Assembly (NCBI GenBank): GCA_030770535.1
Contig: JASVEC010000001.1
Coordinates: 682,001 to 746,000, forward strand
Length of the DNA: 64,000 bases
Reading direction: 5' to 3'
Source of the DNA: Batkoa obscura
Lineage: Eukaryota > Entomophthoromycota > Entomophthoromycetes > Entomophthorales > Batkoaceae
Part shown: positions 58,351-64,000 of the stretch, piece by piece
How the letters are laid out: every line of letters starts with the position of its first letter
How positions within the stretch are numbered: position 1 is the first letter of the stretch
Translations under genes and position numbers: made by a program
The notes under the pieces: model-generated
Seen by the model: only the letters and a program-made list of their open reading frames with translations
The model's database searches: none
What the model was told of the DNA's origin: nothing

Positions 58351-60402
58351 TTAACATCTTTTTGGATCATTATCGGGACATCCGAACCCTACAGCATATT
58401 TACCTTGGTCGACTCCAGCAATGGTTAGTATAGCTGTTATTAATCCACCGATTCCTTCTCCACCTATCATTCCTGCTGCAATTGACATCATTAAAAGATT
58501 ATGACTCTCTGGGTTACGTTTATTCCAGAAATATCCAAATATAGCACCTATGGAAAGCGTAATAGGAACAGCTGGTTGAGGAACACAGAAGGCCAAGCCC
58601 ATAACCCCAAAGTTAGGTATATAATTACTGTATTTTTTCAAAAATTTGCTTTTTAATAAAGCACCTATAATACTAACACATCCCATTACTATACAAGCAA
58701 TACGACATGATGGTGGGAATAATTTATCTGCTCCGCTAGTAAGTAGCAATGCAAGATTTTGAAACGATGCTGCGCCAGGGGCAGGGAAAGGACAAAGTGG
58801 ATCAAGAGTCTTACTTAAAATACAAGGATATCCAGCGGCAAACAATTGAAAGATAGCTACAGCAACAAAAATCCCAGGAATAGTTGCTAAAACTTGAGCA
58901 TAAAATTGATATTTTGGTGCAGCACCTACGTCATGTCCAGTTTTTAAATCTCCGACCATTTCCGAAGCTTGTAACGTTGTTTGAGTACTATAACCAGTAA
59001 GCATTAAACTACTTGATAGTGCCATGTTAACATCAGCAGATGGAATGACTGAAAATATAATTTGAACTATTTTAGATATAGCAGCACCTGAATTTATATT
59101 TGTTTGTGCTGCAATCAAAGTCCCGACATAGGAAAGTAAGAAACTTAAGATGGCACATAAGATAGTTTTACCAGTGCCAATATTTAAATAGAAATGATTT
59201 ACCAAAATGTTTACTATTAAGGAGGTTATAAGACCAACAACCCACATCCAAGTTGGAACTTGTTCATTTGGTGGTGCAGGGTCATCGTGATCTTTATGTT
59301 CTACATTTTGTACATTTTGTACATTTGATGGAGAAAAGCGTCTATAATAGTAATTCTTTAAAGAAATCAATGGGCTTTTGAATCCAGTGAAAACAGTATC
59401 GTAGTTAACTATTAATTCAGTGAAACTGTATGTAAGCATCATTATGATACCAATCCAAAGATTCCATTGTACGATAGAAGTACCAGTGGGATTCTCAGCA
59501 ATAACTAAACTCTTTCCAACAATATCTGTTAGGTAAAAAACACAAGGCCCTATTATGCCCCAAGCAAGCAAAGCTCCACCAAGGAAAGAAAATGAGGTAT
59601 TTAATCCAACCATCATTCCACAACCAAAAAACGCAGGAGTGACCTGTGCTCTCCACCCCCAGATAGCATCCACATCTATCACACTAGCATTATTAGCGGC
59701 TGACCCAACCCAATAAAAGAAATGAAGATCCCATAAAAAGGGAATGAAAAAAGTAAATACACGATAAAGTAAAGAGCCGGCAAATGGAACCATCATATAC
59801 CAAAGTTGTTTGGAAGCGTTGCCACTTGATTTTTTATGAAGATTCTTGATCACTTGAGACACTGCGGCCGGTCCTGGAAAAGGAAGTTTCTGTTTCAAAA
59901 TAAAAGTGGTTCTTAAAGGAATAGCAAAAAACATGCCATAAAATGAAGCTGGAATAAGCCAGCAAATTAATAATCCCCATGAGAGATGAAGTGGTGGAAG
60001 TAGCCCCAATCGATATGCAGCTGGGATAACCGAAGAGAAAACGGCCGTTAGCCCAGCAGTTGCAGTAGCAGCTGTTTGTATTGTACAGGTTTCTCTGACA
60101 CCAAGTGGGCCTCCGCCAAGATAAAGTGGTAAATGAGATATTAATTGAACAATACCAAAACCAGCAATTGAACCAAAAAAAGATCCTAAAAATTGCCATC
60201 CGGCTTTTAAACCCATATATATATTACTTGCACCAAGGATACAGCCTAAAAGAGTACCAACAGCAATAGAACGGAATGTGAATTGATAATCTACTATATC
60301 TTCTGGAACGCCACGGTCATTAATGTTTTGAATTTCATATCTAGTGTCATCCTTTTCACCTATAAAGGCGTCATCAACGTAGCTTTTTTCGTTGGAAGCC
60401 AT
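58351..60402 (-). CDS. OPT-family oligopeptide or metal-chelate transporter
   Basis: Intronless 683-residue membrane protein with about 14-16 predicted helices and a polar 35-residue N-terminus. The opening DYQFTFRSIAVGTLLGCILGA, then NIYMGLKAGW, is typical of the YSL/metal-chelate branch of the OPT family rather than the small-peptide branch, which carries 'NPG' motifs. Later motifs are GPLGVRETCTIQTAATATAGL and FPGPAAVSQVI, followed by a cytosolic central loop (VQNVQNVEHKDHDDPAPPNE). The second half includes SSLMLTGYSTQTTLQASEMVGDLKTGHDVG, cut here only for description (kept family segments are TGYSTQTTLQASEM and DLKTGHDVGA). OPT carriers import peptides, glutathione or metal-siderophore complexes by proton symport at the plasma membrane. 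The C-terminus ends NDPKRC. Palindromic repeat copies flank the gene on both sides. The substrate is unknown. Confidence 0.9.
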   Translation of the reverse strand: MASNEKSYVDDAFIGEKDDTRYEIQNINDRGVPEDIVDYQFTFRSIAVGTLLGCILGASNIYMGLKAGWQFLGSFFGSIAGFGIVQLISHLPLYLGGGPLGVRETCTIQTAATATAGLTAVFSSVIPAAYRLGLLPPLHLSWGLLICWLIPASFYGMFFAIPLRTTFILKQKLPFPGPAAVSQVIKNLHKKSSGNASKQLWYMMVPFAGSLLYRVFTFFIPFLWDLHFFYWVGSAANNASVIDVDAIWGWRAQVTPAFFGCGMMVGLNTSFSFLGGALLAWGIIGPCVFYLTDIVGKSLVIAENPTGTSIVQWNLWIGIIMMLTYSFTELIVNYDTVFTGFKSPLISLKNYYYRRFSPSNVQNVQNVEHKDHDDPAPPNEQVPTWMWVVGLITSLIVNILVNHFYLNIGTGKTILCAILSFLLSYVGTLIAAQTNINSGAAISKIVQIIFSVIPSADVNMALSSSLMLTGYSTQTTLQASEMVGDLKTGHDVGAAPKYQFYAQVLATIPGIFVAVAIFQLFAAGYPCILSKTLDPLCPFPAPGAASFQNLALLLTSGADKLFPPSCRIACIVMGCVSIIGALLKSKFLKKYSNYIPNFGVMGLAFCVPQPAVPITLSIGAIFGYFWNKRNPESHNLLMMSIAAGMIGGEGIGGLITAILTIAGVDQGKYAVGFGCPDNDPKRC

Positions 60403-60745
60403 TTTTTAATAGTGAATAAAAATTAGAAAAAAATAACAAAGCAAGGGTATTTATGATCTAATCAAGTTTTGAAAAAGCAATTACTTAATTTAGATAGATT
60501 TCGAATAAGCAGGAAATCTATTTTTAAAGAACAAACTAAATATTCTGACAAGTAGAGTGTATAAAATTCAAAAAAAAAGGCTAAATTCACTAAACGAGTA
60601 AAATATAATAAACCTCGCGTTTAATCATAATTAGTATAAAGTATATAAGGCACATATGTTTATTTAGTATAAATAAAAGAACTTTAAAAATATAGATGAA
60701 CATTGTTTATATTTGAAAACTTAATTTGTCTCTAATCTATAGATT

Positions 60746-60848
60746 ATATGAGGATGTATTTTTGTTTATTAATTTTAATATTAATTTTTCCTCTCAAATT
60801 GCACTTAAAATGGAAAAAATGATGAAACCAAAAAAAACACCCCCATAT
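60746..60848 (-). repeat. Palindromic MITE-like element, copy 11
   Basis: 103 bp, reverse orientation: ATATGAGGATGTATTTTTG at one end and AAACACCCCCATAT at the other. The core is AATTGCACTTAAAATGG. It lies about 340 bp before the OPT start codon. Confidence 0.8.
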
Positions 60849-62138
60849 CGTTCCTTTTAATAGTTGTGCAATACTGATTAATTAAATTGTTGGAACCCAA
60901 TTCTAAAATAAGGGATAGTCTATATTTGTTCTTTGTTGCTTTATTGTTTTTAATTAAATTAAATTTAGAGAATAAGCTGGAATTTTGAAGTATGAAAATT
61001 ATATAAAAAATAGTATTAAACAAAGCTATAATTTTTACTAATACATGTTGCTTGCTAATGGATAAAATTCTATTATCTCATACAATCAAAAATTTCTGGA
61101 TTTATTTTCTATTAAATAATATGATTAAAATAAAAGTTTGGATACAAGCTTATATGACCAAATTGTAAAGTAAACAATAGTAAAGTAATTCTAAAAAGAC
61201 AAATGTGTATAGATAATAAATATTGTGATATCATCAACCTATAAATATGAACATTATAAAAAGTTACCTAAATGAGAACATTGAAATAAATGGCAAGTTA
61301 ATTGAATATAGAACAATTCTCACACTAATTCCCAAAAATCCCAAACAATTCAAATAGTTGAATTCTTATTATAAGTATCATATTAGTACGGATTTGACTA
61401 GCCTGTAGTTAGATTACCGGCTAGTCAAGCCTTAGTTTACTGATGAATTTCGCTGTACTTTTTTAATGAGATACAATGAGAAGATTGAATATTGAGGATA
61501 CACTATTTTCATTTACCATTTACATAGTTTTATAAAAAAAAGTGAATATTTTCAAATTTATTACACCACTTGCTTGAAAAATACATTGCGCATTTTCACG
61601 TAAATTTAGTTTTAAATTTTTCGCATTTACGCATAAAAACTACGCAAAACTTCGAGCAAATGGTGAAATATTAATTTGATAAAGCTCTTTTTTTTGTGGA
61701 ACTACGTAAACAATAAATGAGAATAGTGTATTTAAAAGCCTTCTATAGCATTTTGTTCATTTCTTATGTGATTAAAAAATCAAAAATATATCTAAACAAA
61801 AACATTTATTAGAATTAAATTACCTTTTAAAAAAATATTGAAAGTAATCGAATTAAATTGCTTTTAGTTATTTTATAAAAAGTAAGAATTAATTTAAATA
61901 CTGTGCATCAATAATTATTTTATAAATTTTACTTAATAAATCGGTCAGCATTTAAAATTTTTATTTCAATGAAAACATTATAGTCTTTATTATTTGTCAA
62001 AAATGTACCTCAAATACAAAACAAAGCGACATAAAGCTAAAGATGATTTAGAAAAGGCTTAAAAAACCAATATTTAGACACATTTAAGTATATATCATAT
62101 ATGACTATATACTTTTATAAGACATCGATTTTTATTAA

Positions 62139-62231
62139 CCCTTTCAGTACCAAACAAATTTTCAAAAGTTCAGTTGGATTTAAATTAATTTAAAAATTGA
62201 GCTCAAAACCTCGCCAATGAGACTGAAGGGG
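62139..62231. repeat. 93-bp piggyBac-like MITE with TTAA target duplication
   Basis: TTAA at both ends (62135-62138 and 62232-62235). The termini CCCTTTCAGTACC and, on the other strand, CCCCTTCAGTCTC match at 10 of 13 positions. Target TTAA plus ends starting CCC is the pattern of piggyBac-class elements. It is non-coding and ends about 150 bp before the GluRS ATG. Confidence 0.5.
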
Positions 62232-62382
62232 TTAACTAAATAAAAAATCCCACCTATTTTTCAATATTGGAATTGATTTTTTAAATGTCAAATTTGACTC
62301 TAGCCAATCAACTCTATTTTAAAAATGACTCATAAAAAAACTTACACACGTTTTAAGCTCACTTTTAACAAAAACCAAGAAT

Positions 62383-64000
62383 ATGGCGGCTGTAGATAAA
62401 CCAGTAAGTTGACATTTTCGTTAAACCCAAAAAAAATTAATCTTTGCGCCTCAACTAGAAAGATCAAGGAAGTTTTGAAATCGATTTAAAAGATGCTACT
62501 GAAGGAGATGTAGTAACCCGTTTCCCCCCAGAACCCAGTGGTTATTTACATATTGGTCATGCTAAGGCTGCTTTATTAAACGATTATTTTTCTAAAGCTT
62601 ATAAAGGAAAATTAATTATTCGTTTTGATGACACTAATCCTTCAAAGGAAAAGGTAAGCTTTTGAGTTTTTTATTCAAAAGAAAGAGGCTGATATTAATT
62701 TTACTAGAGTGAGTTTGAAGAGAGTATTAAAGAAGATCTTTTATTATTAGGAATTAAAGGAGATGTTATTACTCATACTTCTGATCATTTTGATAAATTA
62801 TATCAACTTGCTATTGATATCATTAAAAAGGGGTTAGCTTATGTAGACGACACTGATCAAAATACGGTATACTTTAATTTAAATATAAGTAGCTTAGCTA
62901 ACAATTTAAAATAGATGAGAGACGAACGTATGAAAGGAATTGCATCTAAAAACCGTGATTTATCAGTTGAAGAAAATCTTAAACGTTTTCAAGAAATGAC
63001 TGAAGGAACTGAGTTTGTAAGATTTCATTTTTGGTTTATTATTTCAAAATATTAATTTAATTCATAGGGTTTAACAGCCTGTTTAAGAGCTAAAATGAGT
63101 GTTGATAACAAAAATAAAGCCATGAGAGATCCTGTTATTTATCGTTGTAATTTAACTCCACATCATAGAACTGGGTAAGCTATTAACTATTTTAGATATA
63201 AAATTTGATAATTAATTTTTATTTTTATTAGTTCCAAATATAAAGTTTATCCAACTTATGATTTTGCTTGTCCTGCTGTAGATAGTATTGAAGGTGTAAC
63301 TCATGCTTTAAGAACTAATGAATATCGCGATCGTAATCCACAATATGAATGGTTTTTAGAAAAATTAGAATTAAGAAAAGTTCATATTTGGGATTTTAGG
63401 TAACCTTATATATTCCATACCCACAAACTTTATAGTTGACTCTTATTTAGTCGTATTAACTTTGTTTATACTTTACTTTCCAAACGTAAATTACAATGGT
63501 TTGTTGATCAAAATTTGGTAACTGGATGGGATGATCCAAGATTCCCAACTGTCCGTGGTATCCGTCGTCGTGGTATGACTATTGATGCTTTAAAACAATA
63601 TATTTTAATGCAAGGTGCATCACAATCAACTCTTATGTTAGAATGGGATAAACTTTGGGCATTAAATAAAAAAAGTATTGATCCAGTTGCTCCAAGACAT
63701 GTAGCTTTAACTAAAGAGAATGTGTAAGTTTTTGTTTTATAAATAATTGAAAGCTATTAATAAGTTTTAGCTGTCAAGTTAAGATCATTGGTCATGAAGG
63801 TCTAGATTCTAAAGAGATTCCTTTGCATAAAAAAAATTTAGATTTAGGAAATAAAACTACCTATTATTCTTCCAATATTTACCTTGAACAAGAAGATGTT
63901 AAAGATTTAGTTAATGGTGAAGAAGTAAGTTAATCATTTAAGTATTTATTAATCATATATTTATTATTAATTAGATTACACTTATGGATTGGGGTAATGC
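62383..64000 (+). CDS. GUS1: Glutamyl-tRNA synthetase, cytosolic eukaryotic type (5' part)
   Basis: Nine exons are visible before the window ends: 62383-62403, 62459-62653, 62708-62866, 62915-63016, 63068-63174, 63232-63399, 63451-63723, 63771-63924 and 63975 onward. They are separated by GT-AG introns of about 46-57 nt, and all phases fit. The enzyme attaches glutamate to tRNA-Glu in the cytosol. The class I HIGH motif ([14 protein letters not shown]) is at about residues 38-41, and [10 protein letters not shown] follows. [11 protein letters not shown] is present, the KMSKS-like motif is LSKRKLQW, and [18 protein letters not shown] marks the eukaryotic/archaeal GlxRS class. The beta-barrel anticodon-binding domain begins near [11 protein letters not shown]. 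The visible part ends in [10 protein letters not shown]. Yeast GUS1 has about 165 more residues before HIGH (a GST-like domain). The ATG used here leaves only 37, so that domain is missing or in an upstream exon I cannot see. Confidence 0.93.

Larger units (their letters stand above)
60403..62382. other. 2-kb intergenic region with a MITE copy and a piggyBac-like mini-element
   Basis: Divergent upstream region of the OPT and GluRS genes. It contains the palindromic repeat copy 60746-60848 and a TTAA-flanked inverted-repeat element at 62139-62231. No coding frame is supported; 60849-62130 shows nothing else. Confidence 0.55.

Noticed and set aside
1-64000. CRISPR array, bacterial operons or ribosome-binding sites
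   Set aside because: Spliced genes, signal-peptide secretory proteins, a eukaryotic-type GluRS and a Ty3/Gypsy element show a fungal nuclear sequence; the regular repeats are coding minisatellites or dispersed palindromes.

Overview
The window looks like a piece of a very AT-rich fungal nuclear genome. Its genes are compact and either intronless or cut by short GT-AG introns of about 44-81 nt. The gene set is fungal: two F-box/LRR-like proteins, a RAD51 paralog, tyrosinase, a DHA1 drug transporter, an MRP-type ABC transporter, a kexin, S28 peptidases, a CSC1/OSCA channel, an OPT transporter and eukaryotic GluRS. Relics resembling rhodopsin-type GPCRs and LACTB-type serine hydrolases, together with the AT bias, suggest an early-diverging lineage such as Entomophthoromycotina (Conidiobolus-like). 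That placement is inference, not something the sequence proves.

Layout. 1-680: start of an unknown spliced gene running off the left edge. 906-3722: tandem F-box/LRR-like pair, then a small inverted-repeat element and tRNA-Cys. 4309-5509: five-exon RAD51D-like gene. 6532-7536: secreted tyrosinase. 7998-8703: decayed GPCR-like gene. 9303-10584: three-exon gene, possibly DCAF15-like. 11213-12601: DHA1-type MFS. 14904-19007: ABCC transporter. 21241-21779: solo LTR. 22548-23960: broken beta-lactamase-like serine hydrolase. 24635-27088: large secreted repeat protein. 28000-32749: two small secreted proteins around a soluble kexin-like protease. 33428-41076: young Ty3/Gypsy element with near-identical LTRs. 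41468-41850: LINE relic. 42054-48663: inverted pair of S28 peptidase genes. 49509-52086: CSC1-like channel. 54095-54770: pogo/Fot-type transposase relic. 54975-57385: decayed second CSC1-like copy. 58351-60402: OPT transporter. 62383-end: GluRS.

Two things stand out. First, a short palindromic element of about 100-108 bp with a central AGCGCT and ATATGGGGATGT-type ends occurs at least eleven times across the window. It explains several intergenic oddities and behaves like a MITE family. Second, the repeat protein at 24635-27088 ends in tandem GKPSY repeats resembling the Lys/Pro/Ser/Tyr repeats of mussel adhesive proteins. The same window encodes a secreted tyrosinase, the enzyme class that turns such tyrosines into cross-linking DOPA, and a secreted-type kexin. 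This is the best candidate here for a previously undescribed system, possibly a tyrosinase-cured adhesive or wall glue, but the link is inferred.

The rest is a mix of housekeeping genes (GluRS, RAD51 paralog, tRNA) and accessory transport and secretion genes. They are separated by long AT-rich spacers holding transposon and pseudogene remains.
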